From the NCBI GenBank assembly GCA_017999985.1, contig JAGNKU010000020.1, forward strand, positions 1 through 64,000: DNA of 64,000 nucleotides, written 5' to 3'. The DNA comes from Phycisphaerae bacterium (GTDB lineage: Bacteria > Planctomycetota > Phycisphaerae > UBA1845 > Fen-1342). Shown piece after piece: positions 44,301-53,300 of the stretch; position 1 is the stretch's first letter; the number at the start of each line of letters is the position of its first letter. The notes below the pieces were generated by a model. That model had not been told where the DNA came from and searched no databases. It worked only from the letters and a program-made list of their open reading frames with translations. The position numbers and the translations under genes were made by a program.

Positions 44301-46117
44301 GCACTCGCGATAATCGAATATGAGGAGCAGTCATCCGGACCCGCGCCGGCGATGATGAAGATCAGCACCGGGAATTCGGCCTCGGCCGTCCAGGTGAAGA
44401 TCGTGTCGCCCGTCGTCGTCAACTGATACCAGTCGGTGTCGCGGAGTTCGGTATCGGCCCAGGCCGAACCGCAGACGGTCTGACCGCACTCGATGGGCGC
44501 GAACGCCACCGGCACGGCATTGCAGCCGCCATCGGTGTCTGCGCCGCAGGGCTCCGGCTCCTCGACGCTGCTGGGCGGGCAGATCACGATGCACGGGCAC
44601 TGGGAGCAGACCGTGTAGGGCCCCAGCCAGTTGTCCGCGCACTCCGCCTGCGTGGTGATGTCGCACGTGCCATCCGGATGGCAGCACGCACCTGTGAGCT
44701 GACCGCACGCCGGCGACAGGTCCGCGCACAGCGTGTCCATCGCGAAGCGGCCGCCCAAGGCCAGGCAGTCCGTCCCCAGCACGTTGTCCGTGCACTCGGG
44801 GATCCAGTCGAGGCAGCAGGCGCCGTAGACCGGCGGGCACTCGCCGCCCGTCAGGCAGAACGCGAGGTTGTCGCCGAGCGGGTTCAAGGTGCCGCCGCTC
44901 GCCTGGTAGGAAACGAAATCGCCCACCGGCGAATTCATCCACAGGAACGCGCAATCCGCGCTGTTGATCAGGCTCTTGATCGAGATCCAGCCGTCGCTCT
45001 GCAGGCTGCACGGCACCAGATCCACGCTGAAGTAGTACATCTCGTAGCCGGCGTAGTTGTACCCGGTGTCCACGGCGGTCGGCGTCACCATGTACGCGGC
45101 CGTCTGGGCGCCCGGCATCCCGCCGGCATCCTGGTAGAACTTGATCTCGAATGTCAGGTTGGAAACGTCGCAGGGCGACCAGCCATAGTACGGGTCAAAG
45201 TACAGCGGCAGGCCCCACCAGTGAACGTCGCCGATCTGCTCGGTCACGCCCGAGAAGTTCTCGTAGACCGTGTAGTCGAACGCGGACGTCACGGCGCTGG
45301 TATAGGCGCCCCACGCGTCCTCCGGCAGCGCGGGCCGCTGCCCGAAGAGCGAGCCTTCGGGGCAGGTCGGCACCGGGGCGCCGGGCAGGACGTCGATGTA
45401 ATACTGGCCGCAGCTTGAGCCGTAGCCGTCCACCACGATGTAGTACGTGTGCCCCGCGCTCACCGCGACGCTGGCCAGGCGCGAGACCCAGCTCGAGTAG
45501 GCCGGCGACGAGCACGAGTCGTCGTTGCAGCCCATCACCAGGCCGGGGCAGGTGTCTTCATACACGTAGAGCTTGCTGTCGTAAGCCGTGGGGCCAACGC
45601 ACAGCGTAATCTCGAGCACTTCGTTGACGGCCGGGGTGTACGCATACACCACGTCCGCCGCGGTCGACCCGGTGTACGGGCAGACTTCGTCGTAGTTGTT
45701 CGAGTACGAGCACGTGTTCCCGGAGTCGGTGAACGGAATCGCGGTAATCACAAACGCATCGGCGCAGGTGTCACCACCGACCCGCGCCTCGCTCGCCACT
45801 TCCATGTGCCGCGTGGCCGTCGGCACGGCAGGCGTCTTCGCCCGCGCGCTGGCCGTGGCACTCGATACGCCCGCCGCCGTCATGGCGCCACGAACCTCCG
45901 GTTTAGCCCCGGACGCCGGTGGCGTGGTTGCGATGCCGGCTGGCGCTACGGCGGTGTCGTCCACCGCGGAGGTCGCCGCGCGGGCGGCGGCGAACCCATT
46001 GACGGGTACCGCGCTGTGCGCATCGCGCGCGTTCTGCAGCGGTACCGTCGCGGCCACCAGCACCAGGCTCGTACACAGAAGTGCGAGCCCGAGCTGCACG
46101 TCCCATCTGGCTCTCAT
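41384..46117 (-). CDS. Giant cysteine-rich secreted protein with GEVED, NGIPDEC repeats and dockerin-like tail (cassette C)
   Basis: 1577 aa, start behind AGAGGAGG. Signal peptide (LGLALLCTSLVLVAATVP) and an Ala/Thr-rich linker to ~110. A PPC-like beta domain follows (115-245, TCADAF...YYIVVDGYGSSCGQY), then a domain at 255-420, GACC modules (GACCLDWIPECTDN; GACCHPDGTCDITT), another PPC-like domain (530-660), a GEVED domain (705-845, ending CGTTTYGEVEDYTVNV) and DCNGNGIPDECD repeats. Two ~150-residue beta domains beginning YQLDDGVGEDSIGLTAGG and LWDDGTSENSVGLTAGG are separated by more repeats. A dockerin-like pair (DLDEDGDVDLDD; DMDGDNCITLVD) precedes a Pro-rich tail ending NPTPVIR. The N-terminal third differs from its two paralogues. 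Probably a calcium-binding extracellular structural or adhesive protein. Confidence 0.9.
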   Translation of the reverse strand: MRARWDVQLGLALLCTSLVLVAATVPLQNARDAHSAVPVNGFAAARAATSAVDDTAVAPAGIATTPPASGAKPEVRGAMTAAGVSSATASARAKTPAVPTATRHMEVASEARVGGDTCADAFVITAIPFTDSGNTCSYSNNYDEVCPYTGSTAADVVYAYTPAVNEVLEITLCVGPTAYDSKLYVYEDTCPGLVMGCNDDSCSSPAYSSWVSRLASVAVSAGHTYYIVVDGYGSSCGQYYIDVLPGAPVPTCPEGSLFGQRPALPEDAWGAYTSAVTSAFDYTVYENFSGVTEQIGDVHWWGLPLYFDPYYGWSPCDVSNLTFEIKFYQDAGGMPGAQTAAYMVTPTAVDTGYNYAGYEMYYFSVDLVPCSLQSDGWISIKSLINSADCAFLWMNSPVGDFVSYQASGGTLNPLGDNLAFCLTGGECPPVYGACCLDWIPECTDNVLGTDCLALGGRFAMDTLCADLSPACGQLTGACCHPDGTCDITTQAECADNWLGPYTVCSQCPCIVICPPSSVEEPEPCGADTDGGCNAVPVAFAPIECGQTVCGSAWADTELRDTDWYQLTTTGDTIFTWTAEAEFPVLIFIIAGAGPDDCSSYSIIASASAAECTPVTIATGCVPAGTYWFWVGPSEWGNYPCTLDYYATLTCEPCYLPKGACCLPDGTCVPNQTIEQCTNLGGLWQGDLAPCDPNPCVPFYCPAGALYCDEYISNVQIETINNPSGCGAGQYEDYTYLVADVAYGAGSLLTVTNGNPIWTSDICAVWVDWNQDLDFYDDGELIGTVNGVGPYNFTITPPMTATPGPTRLRIRIDYANSNPSPCGTTTYGEVEDYTVNVREVEGACCHLDDTCSNELPSNCDGFWGGPFTTCSFLDCNGNLVDDYCDILYGVSDDCNLNGIPDECEPFIDCNGNGILDECDILSGYSQDCNDNGIPDECDIADCQGELWCADCNSNGIPDGCELGGFGPRYTYQLDDGVGEDSIGLTAGGYVVWMNHFTVAPNAGKITAVNIAWGMVPDGTPATVYVWSDPNQDGNPTDGQVLAQADTAVVNSDTDTFNLVDIPDVTVGGDGTHFFVGVIIGTVAGEYPARIDMTASQGQSWVAGDSVNPPDPNNLGACELPPGVIDSYGLPGNWMVRAEGGAGGADCNQNGIPDDCDVPPICQGPDCSQDCNSNLIPDECEVDCNGNGRPDDCDIASGTSLDCNLDGIPDECQLEGNDCNGNLIPDDCDIANGTSQDCNENAIPDECDIASGASQDCQPDGIPDECQIWSKDRDILLWDDGTSENSVGLTAGGAFAWVNHFTVTDPGTIQAIQTCFGSPSYPGSSGATPGASFGVYVWSDPNGDGNPLDAVLLAQATGTIEAGSIDTDVFQSVPISVQVSGSFFVGASFQHAAGKYPGPLDQTVPQGQSWVTFNSTPYDPNFWDPANTYNMDAIGLPGNWLLRAEISFGAPPNDCNENGIPDECDIGTQWGGYCTGPECSSDWNGNGVPDECELCGDLDEDGDVDLDDYWAFLDAFGTCVGDVKYNPAADMDGDNCITLVDYRAWRMCYRMANGKIFVVPKPTPVPNVSPVQNPTPVIR

Positions 46118-46528
46118 ACGTTGCCTCCTCTACACACGATGATGATGGTTTCAGTTACGGAACAACGCGCCCCGCAACCAAGATGTGCACGCAAAAAGAC
46201 CCCCGCGCCGTGCCCCCGCGCACGGCGCGCACTGCCACTGCCGTGTGCAATACGACGAAATGCTCTTTCCCCTTGCCGCATACTGATGCAAGCCGCAAGA
46301 ACTGCTAGTTGCCTCTCCGACACCCTACCCCATCAGATTAATCCCTCGTCCGGTAACAGTCAAGCAAATTCCCGGGCAGCGTAGCGCGGGCGAGGGGCGG
46401 GCGCCCGGCCACGCAGGTTGGTGCCAAGAATCCCGCCGCTAATGAGTTACGTGCAGCGCCCATGCCGAACTGATACTTGATGCCGAACTCGCCGGCGAAT
46501 ACCCGTCGATTGCCCGGCGCATGACAAA
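46118..46528 (-). promoter_or_regulatory. Upstream leader of the cassette C giant gene
   Basis: 411 bp without a credible gene. On the minus strand it contains GGCAAGGGGAAAGAGCAT ending about 145 nt before the start codon (46261-46277 region), nearly repeated in the cassette B leader. The promoter should lie here, but I cannot assign -35/-10 boxes with confidence. Confidence 0.35.
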
Positions 46529-46562
46529 GGCCGCGCCGCAGTGCGTGCACCGCGACGCGGCC
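46529..46562 (-). terminator. Terminator hairpin of cassette B
   Basis: Same hairpin as at 40619 with one T-to-C change in the left arm (GGCCGCGCCGC against GCGACGCGGCC). On the minus strand it is followed by TTTGTCATG, so the T-tract is short. Confidence 0.6.
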
Positions 46563-46616
46563 CGTCGTATTCATGGTCCCAAGGCCCGGTCACTCACGCG
46601 ACCGGAACCATTCAGC

Positions 46617-47165
46617 CTAGCGCCGACGCAAAACCAATGCCAACGCCAGCAACGCCAGCGATGCCGGCTCCGGCACCACCTGAATCGCGCCAGTGCTGTA
46701 GTTCACCGGCACAAAACCACCATTGATGAACCCTTCCGTCAGATCACCCAGTCCCGGCCACGGATTGCTGTCGCCCGGTACCAGCGCGGCGGTGCCCAAC
46801 CCGTTCAGCGTCAAGGTCACCGTCGCCAACAGAATGTCATCGCCCCAGACCTGCGCCGGCGGCTGAACCAGCCCCGCCAGCCCATCGCCATCCGGTGCAA
46901 ACGCTTGGTCGAACAGCGGCCCAATCACCACATCCAGGGCCGTGTACGACACGTTCATGGCGCCGCCGATCGTCAGGTCAATTCCAAAACCCTCGATCGC
47001 GACGTCTTCCGGAATGTCCGCCAGGATGTCAATCGTCGCCGTCCCATTCGACAGCGGGACTACCTGGAAGACCGGGCTGATCGATACCTCGATCACGCCG
47101 GCCAGCGCGGGGCCCGCGAGCAGCCCCAGCACCAGGGCACCACAACACAACGCTCGAATTCTCAT
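46617..47165 (-). CDS. PEP-CTERM protein with cohesin-like fold pattern (cassette B)
   Basis: 182 aa, same sequence as the protein at 40707. It sits 128 nt downstream of the 1650-aa giant gene. All remarks on signal peptide, beta-sandwich pattern and exosortase-type anchor apply. Identical anchors downstream of two rather different giant proteins suggest the anchor is a common docking partner, or that it has been homogenised by conversion. Confidence 0.85.
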   Translation of the reverse strand: MRIRALCCGALVLGLLAGPALAGVIEVSISPVFQVVPLSNGTATIDILADIPEDVAIEGFGIDLTIGGAMNVSYTALDVVIGPLFDQAFAPDGDGLAGLVQPPAQVWGDDILLATVTLTLNGLGTAALVPGDSNPWPGLGDLTEGFINGGFVPVNYSTGAIQVVPEPASLALLALALVLRRR

Positions 47166-47245
47166 AATCCCTCATCCTCCTCGAAGATCGCGCCCGCCAG
47201 CAGCGGTGCGCACAAGGCTCGTTCCAACACACACCCGCCGGGCCA

Positions 47246-47273
47246 CCGCCGGCAGCCACACGGCCGCCGGCGG
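47246..47273 (-). promoter_or_regulatory. Intra-cassette hairpin (cassette B)
   Basis: Same CCGCCGGC/GCCGGCGG stem as in cassette C, inside the identical block, between the giant gene and the small PEP-CTERM gene. Confidence 0.4.
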
Positions 47274-47293
47274 CGCCCAGTCGGATCATAAAC

Positions 47294-50200
47294 CTACCGA
47301 ATCACCGGCGTCGGATTCTGCACCGGCGCTACGTTCGGAACCGGGGTCGGCTTCGGCACGACGAAGATCGTGCCGTTCGCCATCCGGTAACACATCCGCC
47401 ACGCACGGTAGTCCACCAGCGTGATGCAGTTGTCGCCATCGGAATCCGCGAGCGGGTTGTACTTCAGGTCACCTTCGCAGGTGCCGAACGCCGCCAGGAA
47501 CTCCCAGTAGTCATCGAGATCGACATCGCCGTCCTCGTCGAGGTCGCCGCACAGCTCGCACTCGTCGGGTACGCCGTTGCCGTTCCAGTCACTGCTGCAT
47601 TCCGGACCCGTGCAGTAGCCGCCCCACTCGGTGCCGATATCGCACTCGTCGGGGATGCCGTTCTCATTGCAGTCGTTCGGCGGAGCGCCGCACGTACCGT
47701 CAACCAGGAACGGGAAGTCCTGGACGTACGTGCCGTCCAGCGCGTTGGCCCAGGCACCGCTGCTGCTGGTGTACTGCAAGGCGTTGGCACCGGGCTTGCC
47801 CGTCAGACCCAGGATGGTCACCGGCGGAGCCCAGGGACCGGACGTGCTGGTCCCCGCGAACGAGTAATCGACCCAGTACGTGCCCGGCGGGAGCTGTACC
47901 CCGACCGTGCAGACGCAGGTCTGGATCTGCCGCGTGCAGTCGATGGTCGGGAGCGTCCGGTAGATGCCGGAAGCCGCGACACTGGCGAGCCGGTTGGTCG
48001 TCAGGTCGCCCCAGATCACGCTGCCACCCGCGTTCGGCGGGCCGTCCCAGATCTGCATCACCACCGAGTTGATCGTCGGCGGCGTAGCGCCGGTCTGGTA
48101 CGAGTAGACCGTGATCGTCTCGATCATGCACAGGTTCTCCAGCGTGAAGTCATCGGCGATGCGGTTGCCGGCGCTTTGCTGCGCGCCCCAGCCGTAGGTG
48201 CCAAGGCCCAGGCTATCCTGGAGCACGCTGGTCTGGCCACCGCAGCCGGTGCCCGTCGCCATCGGACCGTTGTCCCACAACAAGTCGCGCTGGCCGCGGA
48301 GCTGGCACTCATCCGGAATGGCGTCGCCCTGGCAATCCTGGCTCGTGCCGGCCGCGATGTCGCACTCGTCCGGAATGCCGTTCGGCTGGCAATCCTGGCT
48401 CGTGCCATCCGCGATGTCGCACTCGTCCGGAACCGTGTTGCCGTTGCAATCCTGGCTCGTGCCATCCGCGATGTCGCACTCGTCCGGTACGGCATTCAGG
48501 TTGCAGTCGAGGCTGTAGCCGCTGGAAATGTCGCAGTCATCCGGGCGACCATTGCCGTTGCAGTCCACTTCGCACTCATCGGGGATGAGGTTGAAGTTGC
48601 AGTCCTGGCTGCAATCCGGCCCCTGGCAGATCGGCGGAACGTCGCACTCATCCGGAATGCCGTTGGCATTGCAGTCGGCGCCGCCGCTGCCGCCCTCGGC
48701 ACGGATCAGCCAGTTGCCTTCCAGGCCGGCGATCGTGTCGATGTTGATCGGCGGCACATCACCGCCACCCAGGTTGTTCGGGTCGAGGTTGAACGTCGTG
48801 TCGCCCGCGATCCAGCTCTGACCGTTCAGCGCGCTGTTCTGGTCGACCGACGCCGGGTACTCGCCACCGGCGTGCGCGATGTAGGCACCCGCGAAGAAGC
48901 TGGTGCCGGCGGGCCCGACGTTCGTCTTCGAGATGGAGACGGTCGTCAGGATGTCCGTGTCGGCGTTGGCCACCACGGTCGGACTCGACGTGAGCACCTG
49001 GGCATCGGTCGGGTTGCCGTCCTGGTTCGGATCGCTCCACAGGTACACGGTGCACTCCGTGCCGTCGGGCACATTGCCCCACGCCACGCTGATCGAGATG
49101 ATGCTGTCGCCACCCTCAACCACGATGAAGCGATTCATCCAGGCGATGGTGCCGCCAGCGGTCAGACCGATCGAGTTCTCGTGCGTACCGTCGTCATACT
49201 GGTACGTCACGCGGGCCTTCGCCCCGAGCTGGCACTCGTCGAGGATGCCGTCCGGCTGGCAGTCGAGAGCCGTGCCGCACACATCCGGATACACCGTGCC
49301 GCAGTTACCGGTGGCACAGCCACCCGGCAGCTCGCACGCGTCCGGAATCCCGTTCTCGTTGCAGTCCTCATCGCACTCGTCGGGCACGCCGTTCAGATCG
49401 ACGTCCACGCTGTAGCCGCTCGCGATGTCGCACTCGTCCGGGATGCCGTTGTTGTTGCAGTCCTTCGATTCACCGTTGAGGATGTCGCAGGTGTCATCGG
49501 CGCCGTTGGCGTTGCAGTCCTCACCGCCGCACGCGGTGTTGTCGCCGACGTAGATGCCGCCGGCGGCCACGCAGTACGGCTGGTACGTGACGTAGCAGCT
49601 CCCGTCCGGCTGGCAGCAGGCACCCTGCGGCCAGGCGTTGCAGACGATGTTCAGGTTGAACCCGCCGCAACCGGTGCTGTACGACGCCACGCGGATCCAG
49701 ACTTCCTGGCCTTCCACGAGGTCGACGCTCAGCAGTGACAGTAGACCGCTGCCGGCATCGTCGTCGCAGGCCAGTTCGGTGCCGCCGCACGCGTCGTACA
49801 CGGACAGGACCGTGTCACTCTGCGAGCTGCCTTCCGTGTCCATGACCACCGTGCCGACGCAGGTCGCGGTGTAGCGATACCAGACGTCCTTGTGGGAGTT
49901 CGTCTGGCACGAGGCCGTGCCGTCGTCGGTCGCCGCGCAGTTGTCGCCTGTCGCGGCCGGCGTGCCGTTCGTGACGACAATCGCGTTCGCGCACAGGTCA
50001 TTGGTCATCGGCGGCGGGCACTCGCTGATCGTCATCGTGAAGTCCGAGCAGGTCGGGCTCGGCCACGTGTCGATCATGATGTAATACGTCCCGGCCGTCA
50101 GGTTCACGGCATTAATCACCGGATTGCCGCTCGAGTTCGTGTTGAACGCGAGGCAGCTCGCGCCCGGCGGGCAGGCCGTGTCAATCGCGACGCCCAGCCA

Positions 50201-52246
50201 GGTCAGCACGCCGTCGACGGCAATCTTGATGCACATGTCCTCGGTGACGGTCAGCTCATACAGGATATCTTCGCCGCCGTCGTAGGAGCCGAGGCAGGTG
50301 TCGGCGTAGTCATTGCCACGCCCGCAGGTCGTATCCGTGTCCACGTAGGGCAGGCTCGCCACCGACAGCACGATCGGCTTCGGATTGGCGCAGTTGTTGC
50401 CCGGCTGCGGGCAGGTGTTCGGCGTGCAGGTCGTGCCGGCGCCATAGAACATGCCGCCCAGCGCGTCGCACGCGGCCTGGTCCAGCGTCTCCTGGCAGGA
50501 GCCGTCGATGAAGCAGCACGCGCCCACGCACGGATTCGGCGTGCACAGCGAGCCGTCACCGTGATACACGCCACCGCCGGCGAGGCAGTCCGCCTCGCTC
50601 ACCGGAGCCGTGCAGACGACGCCCACGCAGCAGGCGCCTTCGGGGGCGGCCGGACGCACGTTGATCGAATAATCTTCGACCTCACCGTAGGTGGTGATCC
50701 CACACGGATCCAGCGTGCCGGTGTACGTGATGCGGACACGCATCCGGGTCAGGCCTTCCGGCGTACCAACGGGCGGGGTGATCATGCCCGTGTACGGACC
50801 GTTGCCCGGCGAGCCGGCCATCGTGAAGGCTTCGCCGGCATCGTAGAAGTCCATATCCTGGTTCCAGTCGACCCACACCTTGCACTGGTCGCTGCTGTAA
50901 GGGTGACCGTTCGTGACGGTGATGGCGTAGCCAATGCCGATGGTCATGTCAGTGACCAGGTAGGTGTAGTCACCGTAGCCGCCAGGCTGCGAGCAACCGG
51001 TCTGGTTGTCGATCGCGCCCACCTGAACACGGCTGATGTACTCGTCGCAGTTCGTGTAGCTCGAACCGGCGTCGCAATACGTCGGGACGTGGATGTTGGC
51101 CACCACGTTGAGGGTGTAAGCCCCAACCGACCCGTTGGCGGCGTCATACATCACGGGGTAGTAGTACGTGCCATCGGGCAGGTTCTTCCAGGTCATGCTC
51201 ACGTTGCCGTCCGGGCAGCTCCACGACCAGGGGCTGGCCGCGGACGTGAAGGTCGTGCAGGGGCAGCCGGTCATCAGGTTCAGGTACGCATTGCCCCAGA
51301 CCGTCGCGGTGCCGCAGTAATCCAGCGTGATGTCCCAGCCCGTCGCCGAGCCGGTCACCGTGAAGGCTTCCCACACGTTCGGCGTCGGGAACTGCGTGCA
51401 GTCCGGCTGCGCGCAGGTGTTGTCGCCGTAGAACGTGAACGGCACGCCGGCCGTCAGCGTCGGGATGAAGCCGCCGTAGTAGTCCACCAACTGCTCGCAG
51501 GTGTCGTTCGGGGGATAGTTGCCCGCACACGGGTCACCGGCCGCATAGTAGCTCAGCGTGAAGGTGTTGGCGGCCGTGCCGGTGCAATTGTGCTGGTTGT
51601 AGGACCGATAGGGGGCGATGACGACGTAGTAGGTGCCGTTCGCCGTGCAGGTCCACTGGAAATCATTGGGCAGCCACGTGTTCGGGCCGCCACTGCAGGA
51701 ACCGTCCACGCCGGCCAGGATCGCGCAGTTCGTGTCGCAGATCTTGATGTCGGCGTCGAAGTTGCCCGTTCCGATGCTCCCGGGCTCGAGCGGGCACAGG
51801 TCGAAGTGATAGATCAGCCCAACATAGCCGTTGAAGCTGGCGTACCACTTGCCCTCGGTGGCGCAATCAGCGCTCACGCTGTAGCCCCAGACGTCGGAGC
51901 CGATGTCGCCCAGCGCGGCGGTGGGCGCCAGGCAATCGGCGCACGCGCGCACGGTGCTGGTCTGGTCCCAGCCGTATTTCGCGGCGGCCTCCTCTTTGGC
52001 GCGCCGCTCGATGGTCGCGATGGACATCGCCCCCGAATCGACCTCTTTGATCGACTCGGCGACGCTGCGTTCGGCCACGGCGACCGGATGCGCAGCCGAA
52101 AGCTGCGCGGCGCTGGCCGCCTGATTGGCCTGCGCCTCCGCCGCGCTCTGAGCGCGATCTACCTGTGCTGGCACCGAGGCAGCCACCAGCATCAGGCTCG
52201 TACACAAAAGTACGAGGCCCAACTGCACGCCCCAACTCGTTCTCAT
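47294..52246 (-). CDS. Giant cysteine-rich secreted protein with GEVED, NGIPDEC repeats and dockerin-like tail (cassette B)
   Basis: 1650 aa, GAGGAGG upstream. Signal peptide (LGLVLLCTSLMLVAASVPAQ), then an Ala/Gln-rich segment. Two beta domains (about 95-240 and 245-390; VWGYSVSADCATEGKWYASF, TPNVWEAFTVTGSATGWDIT) resemble PPC domains. GEVED follows (392-528, CGITTYGEVEDYSINV), then GACC modules (GACCVGVVCTAPVSEADCLA), two PPC-like domains (about 610-860), DCNENGIPDACEL-type repeats, a YQYDDGTHENSIGLTAGG domain and a long NGIPDEC array. A unique domain near 1330-1500 (VLQDSLGLGTYGWGAQQSAG) precedes the dockerin-like pair (1560-1620) and the tail NPTPVIR. Residues ~602-992 lie in a DNA block that appears identical to the gene at 53301. 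Role as above. Confidence 0.9.
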   Translation of the reverse strand: MRTSWGVQLGLVLLCTSLMLVAASVPAQVDRAQSAAEAQANQAASAAQLSAAHPVAVAERSVAESIKEVDSGAMSIATIERRAKEEAAAKYGWDQTSTVRACADCLAPTAALGDIGSDVWGYSVSADCATEGKWYASFNGYVGLIYHFDLCPLEPGSIGTGNFDADIKICDTNCAILAGVDGSCSGGPNTWLPNDFQWTCTANGTYYVVIAPYRSYNQHNCTGTAANTFTLSYYAAGDPCAGNYPPNDTCEQLVDYYGGFIPTLTAGVPFTFYGDNTCAQPDCTQFPTPNVWEAFTVTGSATGWDITLDYCGTATVWGNAYLNLMTGCPCTTFTSAASPWSWSCPDGNVSMTWKNLPDGTYYYPVMYDAANGSVGAYTLNVVANIHVPTYCDAGSSYTNCDEYISRVQVGAIDNQTGCSQPGGYGDYTYLVTDMTIGIGYAITVTNGHPYSSDQCKVWVDWNQDMDFYDAGEAFTMAGSPGNGPYTGMITPPVGTPEGLTRMRVRITYTGTLDPCGITTYGEVEDYSINVRPAAPEGACCVGVVCTAPVSEADCLAGGGVYHGDGSLCTPNPCVGACCFIDGSCQETLDQAACDALGGMFYGAGTTCTPNTCPQPGNNCANPKPIVLSVASLPYVDTDTTCGRGNDYADTCLGSYDGGEDILYELTVTEDMCIKIAVDGVLTWLGVAIDTACPPGASCLAFNTNSSGNPVINAVNLTAGTYYIMIDTWPSPTCSDFTMTISECPPPMTNDLCANAIVVTNGTPAATGDNCAATDDGTASCQTNSHKDVWYRYTATCVGTVVMDTEGSSQSDTVLSVYDACGGTELACDDDAGSGLLSLLSVDLVEGQEVWIRVASYSTGCGGFNLNIVCNAWPQGACCQPDGSCYVTYQPYCVAAGGIYVGDNTACGGEDCNANGADDTCDILNGESKDCNNNGIPDECDIASGYSVDVDLNGVPDECDEDCNENGIPDACELPGGCATGNCGTVYPDVCGTALDCQPDGILDECQLGAKARVTYQYDDGTHENSIGLTAGGTIAWMNRFIVVEGGDSIISISVAWGNVPDGTECTVYLWSDPNQDGNPTDAQVLTSSPTVVANADTDILTTVSISKTNVGPAGTSFFAGAYIAHAGGEYPASVDQNSALNGQSWIAGDTTFNLDPNNLGGGDVPPINIDTIAGLEGNWLIRAEGGSGGADCNANGIPDECDVPPICQGPDCSQDCNFNLIPDECEVDCNGNGRPDDCDISSGYSLDCNLNAVPDECDIADGTSQDCNGNTVPDECDIADGTSQDCQPNGIPDECDIAAGTSQDCQGDAIPDECQLRGQRDLLWDNGPMATGTGCGGQTSVLQDSLGLGTYGWGAQQSAGNRIADDFTLENLCMIETITVYSYQTGATPPTINSVVMQIWDGPPNAGGSVIWGDLTTNRLASVAASGIYRTLPTIDCTRQIQTCVCTVGVQLPPGTYWVDYSFAGTSTSGPWAPPVTILGLTGKPGANALQYTSSSGAWANALDGTYVQDFPFLVDGTCGAPPNDCNENGIPDECDIGTEWGGYCTGPECSSDWNGNGVPDECELCGDLDEDGDVDLDDYWEFLAAFGTCEGDLKYNPLADSDGDNCITLVDYRAWRMCYRMANGTIFVVPKPTPVPNVAPVQNPTPVIR
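49271..50443. repeat. ~1.17-kb near-identical block shared with 55167-56339
   Basis: Offset 5896. Protein sequence is the same from about TVYPDVCGTALDCQ back to NGAGTTCTPNTC-side residues, and translations in the other frames match too, so silent sites are conserved. Outside the block the two giant genes differ visibly (e.g. TCCGGCTGGC versus TCTTCCTGGC at one edge). Confidence 0.85.
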
Positions 52247-52549
52247 GTCCTACCTCCTCTTGCACGCAGACTGCGCTGTGGAGCACGCGCTCCACAGTCA
52301 CGGGTTCTCATTCTGCGAACTGCAACGGTGCATGACGCACAGACATGCTCCCCGCAGGGCACTACACTGAGGCGGGATGCCTTTTCCCCTTGCCACACAC
52401 AGAAAGAGGCACATACAGACTTGAAGCACCGCCTCTACTTCACCCTCACCAGCCACAGTAAAGCCCCGTCCGCTAAGTGTCAAGAGAAAAGGCCTCCCGC
52501 CGGGGTCCATCGGCCACAAAGTTCGGGATCGCTCCCGGACGACGTCTCC
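52247..52549 (-). promoter_or_regulatory. Upstream leader of the cassette B giant gene
   Basis: 303 bp, no credible gene. The minus strand carries GGCAAGGGGAAAAGGCAT about 130-145 nt before the start codon (52377-52394), matching the cassette C leader at 16 of 18 positions. No confident -35/-10 pair found. Confidence 0.35.
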
Positions 52550-52594
52550 AAAAAAGCAGGCCGCACCGTGATACCATAATCACGGTGCGGCCTG
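52550..52594 (-). terminator. Rho-independent terminator of cassette A
   Basis: A perfect 16-bp stem (CAGGCCGCACCGTGAT with ATCACGGTGCGGCCTG) around a 6-nt loop (52573-52578). On the minus strand it is followed after one base by TTTTTT. The clearest intrinsic terminator in the window; it separates the small PEP-CTERM gene of cassette A from the cassette B giant gene. Confidence 0.92.
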
Positions 52595-52642
52595 TCGAGT
52601 TTCCGTCAGTCGCGGCCCGTTCGTGGACCGCGCTGCGGCGGC

Positions 52643-53191
52643 CTAGCGCCGACGCAGAACGAGGCCCAAAGCCAGCAGGACCAGCGACGCCGGCTCCGGC
52701 GTCACCTGGATCGCGCCGGCGGTGTAGTTCACCGGCACGAAGCCACCATTAATGAACCCTTCGGTCAAGTCGCCCGCGGCATTGCTGTCGCCGGGCAGCA
52801 GGGTCGTCGTGCCGACAGCGTTGAGCTGGAGCGTCACGGTGGCCAGAAGGATGTCCGTGCCCCAAACGACGTTCGGGGGCTGGACGAGGCCGGCCAGGCC
52901 GTCGCCATCGGGCGCGAACGCCTGGTCGAACAGCGGCCCGATAACCACGTCGAGGGCCGTGTAGGACACGTTCAGGTCACCACCCAGGTTCAGGTCCATC
53001 CCGAACCCCTCGATGGCAACGTCTTCCGGAATCGTGGCCAGGATGTCGATCGTCGCCGTCCCGGCGGAAATATCGACCGACTGGAACGCCGGGCTGATCG
53101 TAACCTCGATCACGCCGGCGAGCGCCGGGCTGGCCAGCAGCCCAAGCAGCAGAGCGCCACAACACAGTGCTTTCAGTTTCATGATTTTCAA
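52643..53191 (-). CDS. PEP-CTERM protein with cohesin-like fold pattern (cassette A)
   Basis: 182 aa. Same architecture as the two other small proteins but clearly diverged in sequence: signal peptide MKIMKLKALCCGALLLGLLA, strand TATIDILATIPEDVAIEGFG, IGPLFDQAFAPDGDGLAGLV, DILLATVTLQLNAVGTTTLL, DLTEGFINGGFVPVN, tail TPEPASLVLLALGLVLRRR. GGAGGATTGAAAATC precedes the ATG. The conserved FDQAF-PDGDGLAGLVQPP segment is the likely functional surface. It lies 109 nt after the cassette A giant gene, across a strong hairpin, and ends in an intrinsic terminator. Confidence 0.87.
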   Translation of the reverse strand: MKIMKLKALCCGALLLGLLASPALAGVIEVTISPAFQSVDISAGTATIDILATIPEDVAIEGFGMDLNLGGDLNVSYTALDVVIGPLFDQAFAPDGDGLAGLVQPPNVVWGTDILLATVTLQLNAVGTTTLLPGDSNAAGDLTEGFINGGFVPVNYTAGAIQVTPEPASLVLLALGLVLRRR

Positions 53192-53253
53192 TCCTCCTCG
53201 CGGATCAATCGTAATTCGTACTCACGAACAGGTTCAGCCAAGCGAACCGGGCG

Positions 53254-53282
53254 TCCGCCGGCGGGTTGTGCCCGCCGGCGGA
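53254..53282 (-). promoter_or_regulatory. Intra-cassette hairpin (cassette A)
   Basis: A perfect 12-bp stem, TCCGCCGGCGGG with CCCGCCGGCGGA, and a 5-nt loop, placed between the giant gene stop (53301) and the small gene start (53191). No T-tract on the minus strand. Same position as the weaker hairpins of cassettes B and C. Confidence 0.6.
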
Positions 53283-53300
53283 GCCCGATTGGACCATGCG

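Larger units (their letters stand above)
46537..47287. repeat. 751-bp direct repeat, copy 2 (identical to 40627-41377)
   Basis: See 40627-41377. It contains the complete small PEP-CTERM gene of cassette B. Identity at silent sites shows very recent duplication or gene conversion. Confidence 0.9.
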
